Shown: positions 44,420-53,009 of the stretch, one piece after another
Layout of the letters: each line of letters begins with the position of its first letter
Position numbering within the stretch: the stretch's first letter is position 1
Notes under the pieces: model-generated
Told to the model about the DNA's origin: nothing
The model's database searches: none
The model's input: only the letters and a program-made list of their open reading frames with translations
Source of the DNA: Nitratireductor pacificus pht-3B
GTDB lineage: Bacteria > Pseudomonadota > Alphaproteobacteria > Rhizobiales > Rhizobiaceae
NCBI RefSeq assembly: GCF_000300335.1
Contig: NZ_AMRM01000003.1
Span: forward strand, 124,001-188,000
Direction: 5' to 3'
Length of the DNA stretch: 64,000 nt
Position numbers and translations under genes: made by a program

Positions 44420-45058
44420 ATGTTGAGAAAAAGCGGAGGCCCGTTGAGCGTGGCCGGCTTCGCCCGATACGAAAAGCGCGCGGAGGCCGAGACCGGACGT
44501 CTGATTGACGCCGCCCTCACCTGGCAGGAGGAATTCCTGCGCCCGATGGACGGCATCCTGTTCCACGCCTTCCTCGGCAACCTCAGGGGCGGATTCGCCG
44601 ACGTCATCCTCGCCCGCGACGATGCGAGTTTCGACGCGATGCTGAGCGCGCATATGGAGGCGCCGAGCGCCCGGGCCTTCATGGCCCTGCTGGACACCGA
44701 CAGCATAAGGCTTTCGCGCAACCGCATCTTGAAACCGGTCGCTTCCCCTCCGTCTGATTTTTCCTGCGTCGAGTTCGGAACCTTCGCCATCGCCGATGGA
44801 GCCGAAGCGGACGAGCCGGACGTGCTGGCCATCTCCAACCGCATCGAGGCCGAATATCTCGACCGGTCCGACAACACGCGCCTGCACTTCATCGGACGCG
44901 GCAGCGAAGGCCGGTTCTGCGAGGTGACCTTCGGACGCTCCCTCGGCGAGACGAAGCGCCTGTGCGAAGGCTATGTGGGACATCCCGTCTGCCAGCCGCT
45001 TCTCGACCTGTGCGACCCGGCGAGCGTGGACCTCGACTTCTGGTTCGTGCTCGCCTGA
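44420..45058 (+). CDS. Protein of unknown function with two tandem homologous halves
   Basis: A 212-residue soluble protein without signal peptide. Two segments align without gaps at an offset of 107 residues: 38-96 and 145-203 share F/Y39-146, L40-147, D44-151, H49-156, G57-164, F59-166, D61-E168, V62-169, R66-173, P82-189, L90-197, D92-199, S95-202 and I96-V203. Each half has the strand-helix-strand spacing of a dimeric alpha/beta-barrel module (as in ABM or EthD-like domains), so this may be an internally duplicated member. Six cysteines lie mainly in the second half. Divergent placement to a WYL regulator suggests inducible expression. No catalytic function is assigned. Confidence 0.7.
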   Translation: MLRKSGGPLSVAGFARYEKRAEAETGRLIDAALTWQEEFLRPMDGILFHAFLGNLRGGFADVILARDDASFDAMLSAHMEAPSARAFMALLDTDSIRLSRNRILKPVASPPSDFSCVEFGTFAIADGAEADEPDVLAISNRIEAEYLDRSDNTRLHFIGRGSEGRFCEVTFGRSLGETKRLCEGYVGHPVCQPLLDLCDPASVDLDFWFVLA

Positions 45059-45304
45059 GGCGGGCGCCTTGCATTCTCTTCCAGAAACTGTATAAGCGCG
45101 CGGTCTGCCGGTCCCAGCTGGGGGCTGAACGGAGGGCCGCGCGCCTGTCGGTGCGTGTCGCGAGGGCAAGTTCCTCCGCCTCCCGTGTCTCCGCTCTCGA
45201 CCGTCACCAACTTGCGCCTTTCTTCCCGGAGTTCCGGACAGGGAGGTCGCAGAGGCTTTTGCCGTTGGGGTCCGGTATGACGTGAACTGAAGAAAGGCAA
45301 GACA
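45059..45304 (+). promoter_or_regulatory. Leader and promoter region of the rpsF-rpsR-rplI genes
   Basis: A 246-nt gene-free region in front of rpsF. It ends with GAAGAAAGGCAAGACA before the start. A locally self-complementary segment (CCGGAGTTCCGG near 45228-45239) could be part of a folded leader. Regulation of S6 and S18 by an S6:S18-binding leader is known in many bacteria, but the defining motif was not identified here. Confidence 0.3.
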
Positions 45305-45748
45305 ATGGCACTTTACGAGCATGTGTTCCTTGCCCGGCAGGATCTCTCGCCGCAGCAGGTCGATGCCCTTGTGGAACAGTACAAGGGTGTGATCGAAGCG
45401 GGCGGCGGCACCGTCGGCAGGGTCGAGAACTGGGGACAGAAGTCCCTCGCCTACCGGATCAACAAGAACCGCAAGGCGTATTTCATGCTGATGGACATCG
45501 ATTCCCCGGCGGCGGCCGTCAAGGAAGTCGAGCGTCAGATGGGTCTGTCGGAAGACATTCTGCGCTTCATGACCGTGCGCGTCGATGCGCATGAGGAAGG
45601 CCCGTCCGCGATGATGCAGCGCCGCGACGACCGTGGTGATCGCGGCGACCGTGGCCCGCGCCGCGACCGCGACGACCGTGGTCCGCGCCGCGACCGTGAC
45701 GACCGCGGCCCGCGCCGTGACCGCGACAGCAATGAGGGTGGCGAATAA
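45305..45748 (+). CDS. rpsF: 30S ribosomal protein S6
   Basis: A primary partner of S18 in the platform of the 30S subunit. Residues 1-95 form the S6 fold ([51 protein letters not shown]). Residues 108-141 are an unusual low-complexity tail made of near-exact repeats of DDRGPRRDR, followed by an acidic end. Such charged tails occur in alphaproteobacterial S6, but the repeat number varies. The stop overlaps the rpsR start by one base. Confidence 0.97.
45626..45727 (+). repeat. Tandem 27-nt coding repeats in the rpsF tail
   Basis: Near-identical copies of a 27-nt unit encode DDRGPRRDR with shorter partial units in front (DRGDRG). Codon-level similarity shows recent slippage or duplication rather than convergence. 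The tract encodes residues 108-141 of S6. Confidence 0.85.
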
Positions 45749-45996
45749 TGGTCGACATCAACCAGATCCCGACGCGGCGTCCGTTCCACCGTCGCCGCAA
45801 GACCTGCCCGTTCTCCGGCGCCAACGCTCCGAAGATCGACTACAAGGACGTCAAGCTCCTGCAGCGCTACATTTCCGAGCGCGGCAAGATCGTTCCGTCC
45901 CGCATCACGGCGGTCAGCCAGAAGAAGCAGCGTGAGCTGGCCAAGGCCATCAAGCGCGCCCGCTTCCTCGGCCTTCTCCCCTACGTGGTGAAGTAA
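45748..45996 (+). CDS. rpsR: 30S ribosomal protein S18
   Basis: An 82-residue ribosomal protein with the S18 landmarks [67 protein letters not shown] (key blocks [21 protein letters not shown]). It binds together with S6. Its start overlaps the rpsF stop. Confidence 0.98.
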
Positions 45997-46004
45997 GTTC
46001 CGGC

Positions 46005-46024
46005 GCGGGCGGTTCGCCGCCCGC
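46005..46024 (+). terminator. UUCG-capped stem-loop after rpsR
   Basis: GCGGGCGG pairs with CCGCCCGC around a TTCG tetraloop, 8 nt past the rpsR stop. It lacks a U-tract, so it may act as an RNA-stability or partial attenuation element inside the rps operon rather than a full terminator. The rest of the 204-nt gap to rplI shows no gene. Confidence 0.45.
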
Positions 46025-46200
46025 ACCCCTCCCCGCGGCGGGCGCGGACGAGGTTTTCTGCAAATCCCGAGTTGGGATCGAACGATCCCTAACTGCCGAC
46101 AGGCAGGACAGCGAACACCAGCCGCTCGACCGGCTCTTCCGTTTCTGCCCTGCCTTCATGCGAATTCCGGCGCCAGCGCCGAAGACAAAGGACAGAAACG

Positions 46201-46821
46201 ATGGATGTCATCCTTCTCGAACGCATTGCACGACTGGGCCAGATGGGCGATGTCGTGAAGGTCAAGGACGGGTTCGCCCGCAACTTCCTCCTGCCGAAGG
46301 GCAAGGCGCTGCGCGCCAACGAGGCCAACCGCAAGAAGTTCGAATCGCAGCGCGTCGAACTCGAGGCGCGCAACCTGGAACAGAAGAACGAAGCGCAGGG
46401 CGTCGCCGAAAAGCTCGACGGCAAGACCTTCGTCGTCATCCGTTCCGCCGCCGAGACCGGCCAGCTCTACGGTTCGGTGTCGGCGCGCGACATCGTCGAG
46501 GCGCTCGGCGAGGAAGGCTTCAAGATCGGCCGCAGCCAGGTGGAGCTCAACCAGCCCATCAAGACCATCGGCCTGATCAACGTGGCGATCGCGCTGCATT
46601 CCGAGGTCGAGGTCACCGTGACCATGAACGTCGCCCGTTCGACCGACGAAGCCGAGCGCCAGGCCCGCGGCGAGACGCTCGATTCGGCCGAGGCGATCTA
46701 CGGCGAGGACATCAATGACAGCGCCCGTCCGGACGCGTTCTTCGATCCGAACGCCGACATCGACGACCTCGCCGAGGACCACGAGGCGGACGCCGAGGAA
46801 GGCGCGGGCGACGAAGCCTGA
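46201..46821 (+). CDS. rplI: 50S ribosomal protein L9
   Basis: L9 is a dumbbell-shaped 50S protein that helps keep the reading frame. The 206-residue product has the N-terminal RNA-binding domain ([34 protein letters not shown]; signature residues G, V, K, G, ARN, LP, A), a long connecting helix, the C-terminal domain to about residue 150, and an acidic extension of about 50 residues ([21 protein letters not shown]) typical of alphaproteobacteria. AAAGGAC precedes the ATG. Confidence 0.97.
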   Translation: MDVILLERIARLGQMGDVVKVKDGFARNFLLPKGKALRANEANRKKFESQRVELEARNLEQKNEAQGVAEKLDGKTFVVIRSAAETGQLYGSVSARDIVEALGEEGFKIGRSQVELNQPIKTIGLINVAIALHSEVEVTVTMNVARSTDEAERQARGETLDSAEAIYGEDINDSARPDAFFDPNADIDDLAEDHEADAEEGAGDEA

Positions 46822-46892
46822 GCCGATCTGCCGGGAAAGGGCGTCTCCGCGACACCCTTCGATCTCCCGGCTTCAACAGATACGCATTCTGC

Positions 46893-46920
46893 CGGGGCCG
46901 GATGGAAACATCCGGCCCCG
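46893..46920 (+). terminator. GAAA-capped hairpin downstream of rplI
   Basis: CGGGGCCGGATG pairs perfectly with CATCCGGCCCCG around a GAAA tetraloop (12 bp). It lies 71 nt after the rplI stop and is the best candidate for the end of the ribosomal protein transcript, although no U-tract follows. Confidence 0.55.
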
Positions 46921-46931
46921 ATGCCGTTCCA

Positions 46932-46981
46932 GAGCATCGAACTGAAACCTGGAAGCCGGTTTTCGGTTTATTCCGATGCTC
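46932..46981. repeat. Rhizobial-type dispersed palindromic repeat (copy 1)
   Basis: The element is bounded by GAGCATCG and CGATGCTC, exact reverse complements, and has an internal core TGGAAGCCGGTTTTCGGT. It resembles the short intergenic palindromes common in rhizobial genomes. A related sequence on the opposite strand lies on the other side of cfa at 48597-48634. Confidence 0.6.
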
Positions 46982-47266
46982 CCTCAACAATCTGGATCAT
47001 CCTTTGTGCGTCGGGAAGGACGCACGGCGATCCAGGAAGCAGCGACGCGCAGCTAAGCCGACAGTTCAAAAAATTACATGATCCTGTTGCTTAAATTGAT
47101 GGGCGTTCTGCATGCCCCAACCTTCCGGGCAAAAGTAGAAACGACATGTCATGAAATGGCAACAAGTATGGCCTGGTCCGCGCGCCGCCGATTTCTGGCC
47201 TCTTTTCAAGTCCCCTGATTTTGCCCCATAATTGCCATCTCCCGTGACTTTCCTGGGGGTGTTGCG

Positions 47267-48520
47267 ATGAACTGGTTGCTTGAGAGATTCGTTTCCCGGC
47301 TGTTCCGCAAGGGCTCGCTGACCATCACCGATCCGGCCGGCGCGACGCACCGTTTCGGTGACGGAACAGGTCCGCATGTCCATGTCGTGATCCACAGCAG
47401 GAGCGCCGAGCGCGCCATGGCGCTCGACCCGATGCTGGCGGTGCCCGAGCGCTATATGGACGGCGATGTCGATATCGTCGAAGGCGACATCCTTTCCCTG
47501 CTGCAGATGACCTACGGCAACATGGATGAGCTCGGGGCGCAGGCCTTCTTCGTCCGGCTGGGCGAGGCCCTGCGCTATCCATTCCGCCGCCTGCAGCAGT
47601 TCAACACGGCGACGCGCTCGAAACGCAACGTGCATCGCCACTACGATCTTTCCGAGGAGCTCTACCGGCTCTTCCTGGACGAGGACATGCAGTATTCCTG
47701 CGCCTATTTCGAGACGCCGGACGTGTCGCTGGAGGAGGCGCAGCGCGCCAAGAAGCGTCATATCGCCGCCAAGCTGGCGCTGGAACCCGGCCAGAAGGTG
47801 CTCGACATCGGGTCCGGCTGGGGCGGGCTGGGCCTCGACCTCGCCAGCCAGTTCGGCGCGAAGGTGCTCGGCGTCACCCTGTCGGAGGAACAGCACCGCG
47901 TCGCCACCGAGCGTGCGCGCAAGGCCGGTCTCGCCGACCGGGCGCGCTTCGAGATCGTCGATTACCGTTCGCTGAAGGGTCCGTTCGACCGCATCGTATC
48001 GGTCGGCATGTTCGAGCATGTGGGCATCAATCACTACCGCACTTTCTTCAACCAGAGCGCCAGGCTTCTGGCCGATGACGGCGTCATGCTCCTGCACACG
48101 ATCGGCCGCTCCACCGGCCCGTCGGCAACCAACGCCTTCATCCGCAAGCACATCTTCCCCGGCGGCTACATCCCCTCCCTTTCGGAGATGACGCCGGCCA
48201 TCGAGAAATCGGGGCTGATCATCACCGACGTGGAAATCCTGCGGCTGCACTATGCGGACACGCTGAAGCACTGGCAGGCGCGCTTCCAGAAGAACCGCGC
48301 CCGGGCGGTGGAGATCTATGACGAGCGCTTCGCGCGCATGTGGGAGTTTTACCTCGCCGGCTCGGAAGCGTCGTTCCGCTGGCAGGAGATGGTCGTCTTC
48401 CAGATCCAGCTCACCAAGAAGCGCGAGACGCTGCCGGTGACGCGCGACTATATCGGCGAGACCGAGAAGCGCCTCGCCGGCCCCAGGCGCCCCGGCAAGT
48501 TCACCCAGGCCGCCGAATAG
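47267..48520 (+). CDS. cfa: Cyclopropane-fatty-acyl-phospholipid synthase
   Basis: Cfa adds a methylene from S-adenosylmethionine across double bonds of membrane phospholipid acyl chains. The 417-residue protein has an N-terminal lipid-binding domain (about 1-110), NVHRHYDLSEELYRLFLDEDMQYSCAYF (key residues H-Y-D, C), the SAM motif VLDIGSGWGGLGLDLA, GVTLSEEQH, SVGMFEHVGINHYRTFF, and HIFPGGYIPSLSEM near the C-terminus. It lies alone between rplI and dnaB, flanked on both sides by palindromic repeats. Confidence 0.95.
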   Translation: MNWLLERFVSRLFRKGSLTITDPAGATHRFGDGTGPHVHVVIHSRSAERAMALDPMLAVPERYMDGDVDIVEGDILSLLQMTYGNMDELGAQAFFVRLGEALRYPFRRLQQFNTATRSKRNVHRHYDLSEELYRLFLDEDMQYSCAYFETPDVSLEEAQRAKKRHIAAKLALEPGQKVLDIGSGWGGLGLDLASQFGAKVLGVTLSEEQHRVATERARKAGLADRARFEIVDYRSLKGPFDRIVSVGMFEHVGINHYRTFFNQSARLLADDGVMLLHTIGRSTGPSATNAFIRKHIFPGGYIPSLSEMTPAIEKSGLIITDVEILRLHYADTLKHWQARFQKNRARAVEIYDERFARMWEFYLAGSEASFRWQEMVVFQIQLTKKRETLPVTRDYIGETEKRLAGPRRPGKFTQAAE

Positions 48521-48596
48521 CGAGACGACCTCCTGCGCCGATCGCCGCACGTCCGTTCGGACGACGGCGATCCGGCATATTGATGAAGCAATGCAG

Positions 48597-48634
48597 CGAC
48601 CGAAAGCCGGATTCCACTTTTCGGCCGGATGCTC
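48597..48634 (-). repeat. Rhizobial-type dispersed repeat (copy 2, inverted)
   Basis: Read on the minus strand it begins GAGCATCCGGCCGAAAAGTGG and continues with AATCCGGCTTTCGGT, matching copy 1 at 46932-46981 in the GAGCATC end, the TGAAA/CGAAA part, TGGAA and CCGGNTTTCGGT. The far end is degenerate. Confidence 0.55.
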
Positions 48635-48636
48635 CT

Positions 48637-48660
48637 ATGATTCGGTGTCAAGCGAATCAT
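48637..48660. repeat. 8-bp dyad adjoining repeat copy 2
   Basis: ATGATTCG and CGAATCAT form a perfect inverted repeat with an 8-nt spacer, directly beside the dispersed repeat. It may be part of a larger composite element or a regulatory dyad upstream of dnaB. Confidence 0.4.
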
Positions 48661-48866
48661 CCTGCCCGGTCGGGTTTTTCAGGCGCTGTGGTTTTCCCGC
48701 GGTGGATTGCAGTGGATAGCGTGTGTTTCGGTACGTTTTCCCATCCGCCCCTTCCCGCGACCATCCCCCAGCGTCTACGACAGGTCGGGGGGTGCCGGGA
48801 CGGTTCAGGTCTTCAGTTTGTCCGGGCGCATGTCAGTTCACACCGTTATGACGGATAGCAGTCCAG

Positions 48867-50354
48867 ATGGCAGAAGCAGTCCATAAGCTCGAGGTCGCGG
48901 AAACGCGGCTTTACCGCGAAGCGCCCAACAACATTGAGGCCGAGCAGGCGCTGCTTGGCGCGATTCTCGTCAACAATGACGCGCTTTACCGGGTGACGGA
49001 CTTCCTCAAGCCGGTCCATTTCTACGAGCCGCTGCACCGGAAGATCTTCGAGGTCGCGGGCGAGCTGATCCGCATGGGCAAGACCGCCAACCCGGTCACC
49101 ATCAAGACCTTCCTGCCGGCCGACGAGAAGGTCGGCGAACTGACGATCGCGCAGTATCTGGCAAGGCTGGCGGCGGAAGCCGTGACCATCATCAACGCCG
49201 CCGACTACGGCCGCGCCATCTACGACCTCGCCATCCGCCGGGCGCTGATCACCGTCGGCGAGGACATGGTCAACATCGCCTATGACGCGCCGGTCGACAT
49301 GGCCCCGCAATCGCAGATCGAGGATGCGGAGCGGCGCCTGTTCGAGCTGGCCGAGACCGGCCGCTACGATGGCGGCTTCGAGAGCTTCGGCGATGCCACC
49401 AAGATCGCGGTCGACATGGCCAATGCCGCCTTCATGCGCGACGGGCACCTGTCCGGCGTCTCGACCGGCCTGCGCGATCTCGACAAGCGCATGGGCGGGC
49501 TGCAGCCCTCGGATCTGATCATCCTTGCCGGCCGTCCGGGCATGGGCAAGACCTCGCTCGCCACCAACATCGCCTTCAACATTGCCGGCGCCTACGAGCC
49601 GGCCCAGCAGGCGGACGGTTCGTTCGCCGCCGCCAATGGCGGGGTGGTCGGCTTCTTCTCGCTCGAAATGTCGTCCGAGCAGCTCGCAACGCGTATCATT
49701 TCCGAGCAGACGGAGATCCCCTCCTCGAAAATCCGGCGCGGCGAGATCACCGAGACGGATTTCGAAAAGCTCGTCGCCTGCGCCCAGATGGTGCAGAAGG
49801 TCCCGCTGTTCATCGACCAGACCGGCGGCATCTCCATCGCCCAGCTCGCCGCCCGCGCGCGGCGCCTGAAGCGCCAGCGCGGCCTCGACGTCATCGTCAT
49901 CGACTATGTGCAGCTGATGCAGGGATCTTCGGCCAAATCCACGAACCGCGTGCAGGAAATCACCGAGATCACCACCGGCCTGAAGGCGCTGGCGAAGGAG
50001 CTGTCGACGCCGATCATCGCCCTGTCGCAGCTCTCGCGCCAGGTGGAAAGCCGCGATGATAAGCGGCCACAGCTTTCCGACCTGCGTGAATCCGGCTCCA
50101 TCGAGCAGGACGCGGACGTGGTGCTTTTCGTCTACCGCGAAGAGTACTATCTGAAGAACAAGGAGCCGAAGCCCGGCACCGAGGAATACATCAAGTGGGA
50201 AGCCGAGATGAACGAGATGCGCGGCAAGGCCGAGGTGATCATCGCCAAGCAGCGCCACGGCCCGACGGGTTCCGTCGGCCTCGCCTTCCATGGCGAGTTC
50301 ACGCGCTTCTCCGATCTTGCCGAGGACGACCGGCTGCCGGAACGTTACGAGTAG
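48867..50354 (+). CDS. dnaB: Replicative DNA helicase
   Basis: DnaB is the hexameric 5'-3' helicase of the replication fork. The 495-residue protein has an N-terminal domain (NNIEAEQALLGAILVNNDA), a linker, and the RecA-like C-terminal domain with Walker A AGRPGMGKTSLA, the FFSLEMSSEQLATR segment, Walker B VIVIDYVQLM, ALSQLSRQVE and the RESGSIEQDADVV motif. No intein is present. The start is ATG at 48867. It precedes alr by 4 nt. Confidence 0.97.
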   Translation: MAEAVHKLEVAETRLYREAPNNIEAEQALLGAILVNNDALYRVTDFLKPVHFYEPLHRKIFEVAGELIRMGKTANPVTIKTFLPADEKVGELTIAQYLARLAAEAVTIINAADYGRAIYDLAIRRALITVGEDMVNIAYDAPVDMAPQSQIEDAERRLFELAETGRYDGGFESFGDATKIAVDMANAAFMRDGHLSGVSTGLRDLDKRMGGLQPSDLIILAGRPGMGKTSLATNIAFNIAGAYEPAQQADGSFAAANGGVVGFFSLEMSSEQLATRIISEQTEIPSSKIRRGEITETDFEKLVACAQMVQKVPLFIDQTGGISIAQLAARARRLKRQRGLDVIVIDYVQLMQGSSAKSTNRVQEITEITTGLKALAKELSTPIIALSQLSRQVESRDDKRPQLSDLRESGSIEQDADVVLFVYREEYYLKNKEPKPGTEEYIKWEAEMNEMRGKAEVIIAKQRHGPTGSVGLAFHGEFTRFSDLAEDDRLPERYE

Positions 50355-50358
50355 CACC

Positions 50359-51537
50359 GTGAGCAGTTCACATGTTTCAGCGACGGCTGGCTGCGACCAG
50401 CGAGTGGCAGGCGGGCGCCTGACCATCGATCTCGACGCGCTCGCCGCCAATTACCGGCTGCTGGCCGAGCATTCCACGCCGGCGGAGCCCGCCGCCGTCG
50501 TCAAGGCGGATGCCTATGGGCTGGGCACCGCTCCGGTCGTGCGCGCGCTTGCCGCCGCCGGCTGCCGGCGCTTCTTCGTCGCCCTTCCGGAAGAAGGCGT
50601 GGCGGTGCGGCGTGCCGCGCCGGAGGCCGAGATCTATGTCTTCAACGGGCTGTTCGGCCCGGAGGCCGCCGCCTTCTATCGCGAGGCCCGGCTCCTGCCC
50701 GTGCTCAACTCGCAATCCGACCTGTCCATCTGGGAGGCGCATGGCTGGGACGACGGCGACGAGCCACGCCCCTGCGCGCTGCATGTGGAAACCGGCATGA
50801 ACCGGCTCGGTCTGACCCCGGACCGGACCCGCATCCTGGCGCAGGAGAACGCGCTGACCGGGGCGCTCACCCCGCGCATGGTGATCAGCCACCTGGCGTG
50901 CGCCGACACGCCGGACCATCCGATGAACCGACAGCAGCTCAAGTCTTTTCAGTTGCTTAGCAGCCTTTTTCCAGACGCCGAATCAAGTCTCGCAAACTCC
51001 GCGGGCATCTTTCTCGGCGGCGCGTTCCTCTGCGACGCGACGCGGTCGGGGATCGCGCTCTACGGCGGCGCGCCGGTCAACGGCGTCGAGAACCCGATGC
51101 GCCCAGTGGTGACGGCGGAGACGCGCGTCTCGCAGCTGCGCCAGGTACCCGCCGGCCAGTCGGTCAGCTACGGCGCGACGCCGGTGGCGCGCGACACGCT
51201 GGTGGCCGTGGCGGCGACCGGCTATGCCGACGGCTATCACCGCGCCGCGTCAGGCGCCGGCGTGCCGCTGCGCCGCAGCGTGCCGGAAGGGGCCGCCGGC
51301 TTCATCGCCGGCCACCGCGTGCCGGTGCTCGGCCGCGTGACCATGGACCTGACCCTGTTCGACGTGACGGCGCTCAGACCCGATGCGGTGAAGGTCGGCG
51401 ACTATATCGAGCTGTTCGGCCGCAACATGCCGATCGACGAGGTTGCCGCCGCCGCCGGCACCATCGCCTATGAACTCCTGACGGCGCTCGGCAGGCGCTA
51501 TCACCGCCACTACGTGCAATCGGGAGCGTCGGCCTGA
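50359..51537 (+). CDS. alr: Alanine racemase
   Basis: Alr makes D-alanine for peptidoglycan using PLP. The 392-residue protein has the PLP-lysine motif VVKADAYGLG, the GMNRLG segment, the RSGIALYG PLP-phosphate region, and the catalytic Tyr in QSVSYGATPVA of the C-terminal barrel, followed by GYADGYHRA and GRVTMD. GTG at 50359 is taken as the start; an in-frame GTG at 50404 would also keep the catalytic domain. It overlaps radA by one base. Confidence 0.94.
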   Translation: MSSSHVSATAGCDQRVAGGRLTIDLDALAANYRLLAEHSTPAEPAAVVKADAYGLGTAPVVRALAAAGCRRFFVALPEEGVAVRRAAPEAEIYVFNGLFGPEAAAFYREARLLPVLNSQSDLSIWEAHGWDDGDEPRPCALHVETGMNRLGLTPDRTRILAQENALTGALTPRMVISHLACADTPDHPMNRQQLKSFQLLSSLFPDAESSLANSAGIFLGGAFLCDATRSGIALYGGAPVNGVENPMRPVVTAETRVSQLRQVPAGQSVSYGATPVARDTLVAVAATGYADGYHRAASGAGVPLRRSVPEGAAGFIAGHRVPVLGRVTMDLTLFDVTALRPDAVKVGDYIELFGRNMPIDEVAAAAGTIAYELLTALGRRYHRHYVQSGASA

Positions 51538-52922
51538 TGGCGCGCAGCAGGGTCCAGTTCATCTGCCAGAACTGCGGCACCGTGCATGCCCGCTGGGCCG
51601 GCAAATGCGACGGCTGCGGCGAATGGAACACGCTGATCGAGGAAGGCACGTCGAGCGGCATCGGCTCCGGGCCGCAGGCCGGGCGCAAGGCGCGCAAGGG
51701 CCGCGCCGTGGCGCTCACCACGCTTTCCGGCGAGATCGAAGACGCGCCGCGCATCATGACGGGGATCGGCGAACTGGACCGGGTGACGGGCGGCGGCTTC
51801 GTGCGCGGCTCGGCGCTGCTCGTTGGCGGGGACCCCGGCATCGGCAAGTCCACCCTGCTGACGCAAGCCGCCGCGGCGCTCGCCGCGCAGGGGCACCGCA
51901 TCGTCTATGTCTCCGGTGAGGAAGCGGTGGCGCAGATCCGCCTGCGTGCGCAGCGTCTCGGCGTCGCGCAACTGCCCGTCGAGCTTGCCGCCGAAACCAA
52001 TGTCGAGGACATTCTGGCGACCATCGAGGATGGCAGGCGTCCGGACCTGGTGATCCTCGATTCGATCCAGACCCTGTGGACCGACATGGCCGAATCCGCG
52101 CCCGGAACGGTGACCCAGGTGCGCGCCTCCGCCCAGCAGATGATCCGCTACGCCAAGTCGACCGGCGCGGCGATCGTGCTGGTCGGCCATGTCACCAAGG
52201 AGGGCCAGATCGCCGGCCCGCGCGTCGTCGAGCACATGGTCGACGGTGTCCTCTATTTCGAGGGCGAAGGCGGGCATCACTACCGCGTGCTGCGCACGGT
52301 GAAGAACCGTTTCGGGCCGACCGACGAGATCGGCGTCTTCGAGATGGGCGACAAGGGCCTGCGCGAAGTGTCCAACCCGTCCGAACTGTTCCTCGGCGAG
52401 CGCAGCGCCAAGGCGCCCGGAGCCGCCGTCTTCGCCGGAATGGAGGGAACGCGGCCGGTTCTTGTGGAAATCCAGGCGCTCGTCGCCCCCTCGCCGCTCG
52501 GCACGCCCCGGCGCGCGGTGGTCGGCTGGGATTCGGCACGGCTTTCCATGATTCTCGCAGTCCTGGAGGCCCATTGCGGGGTGCGCTTCGCCAGCCACGA
52601 CGTTTATCTCAACGTTGCCGGCGGCTATCGCATCAGCGAACCCGCCGCGGATCTGGCCGTCGCGGCGGCCCTCGTCTCCTCGATGACCGGACTTGCCCTC
52701 CCCGCCGATTGCGTCTATTTCGGCGAGATCAGCCTTTCAGGCGCGGTCAGACCCGTTGCACACGCGGCCAGCCGTCTCAAGGAAGCCGAAAAACTCGGCT
52801 TCGGCCAGGCGGTGATGCCGCCGGGAAGTGAAGACGGCAATGGCGCGATCGCCAACCGGGCGGCCCGACTGGAGGCTCTGGCCGATCTGGTGGTGCGCAT
52901 CGCGGGCTCGAAGGCGGCATGA
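51537..52922 (+). CDS. radA: DNA repair protein RadA
   Basis: RadA (Sms) drives branch migration of recombination intermediates. The 461-residue protein has a C4 zinc finger (CQNCGTVHARWAGKCDGCGEW), Walker A VGGDPGIGKSTLL, the RadA-specific KNRFGPTDEIGVFEM motif, and a C-terminal Lon-protease-like domain (about 290-450). The ATG overlaps the alr stop. cvpA follows after 87 nt. Confidence 0.96.
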   Translation: MARSRVQFICQNCGTVHARWAGKCDGCGEWNTLIEEGTSSGIGSGPQAGRKARKGRAVALTTLSGEIEDAPRIMTGIGELDRVTGGGFVRGSALLVGGDPGIGKSTLLTQAAAALAAQGHRIVYVSGEEAVAQIRLRAQRLGVAQLPVELAAETNVEDILATIEDGRRPDLVILDSIQTLWTDMAESAPGTVTQVRASAQQMIRYAKSTGAAIVLVGHVTKEGQIAGPRVVEHMVDGVLYFEGEGGHHYRVLRTVKNRFGPTDEIGVFEMGDKGLREVSNPSELFLGERSAKAPGAAVFAGMEGTRPVLVEIQALVAPSPLGTPRRAVVGWDSARLSMILAVLEAHCGVRFASHDVYLNVAGGYRISEPAADLAVAAALVSSMTGLALPADCVYFGEISLSGAVRPVAHAASRLKEAEKLGFGQAVMPPGSEDGNGAIANRAARLEALADLVVRIAGSKAA

Positions 52923-53009
52923 TGGAAACGATTGGCGCGCAAAGTGGCCCGGAACCGATGAAATTGATCTTGCGGGGGCATCCTGACTGCCAAAGGAGTA
53001 GGGGTTACA

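Larger units (their letters stand above)
46822..47266 (+). other. 445-nt intergenic region between rplI and cfa
   Basis: No gene is seen. From left to right it holds a 12-bp GAAA-capped hairpin (46893-46920), a rhizobial-type palindromic repeat (46932-46981), and an AT-richer part around 47060-47110 and 47215-47265 that probably carries the cfa promoter. Confidence 0.6.
48521..48866 (+). other. 346-nt intergenic region between cfa and dnaB
   Basis: No gene is seen. It contains a second palindromic repeat copy (48597-48634) and a perfect ATGATTCG/CGAATCAT dyad (48637-48660). The dnaB promoter is expected in the later half, near 48700-48860. Confidence 0.5.

Noticed and set aside
45626-45727. 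Short tandem repeats considered as a CRISPR or minisatellite element
   Set aside because: Repeats are contiguous without unique spacers and stay in frame within rpsF, so they are coding repeats.
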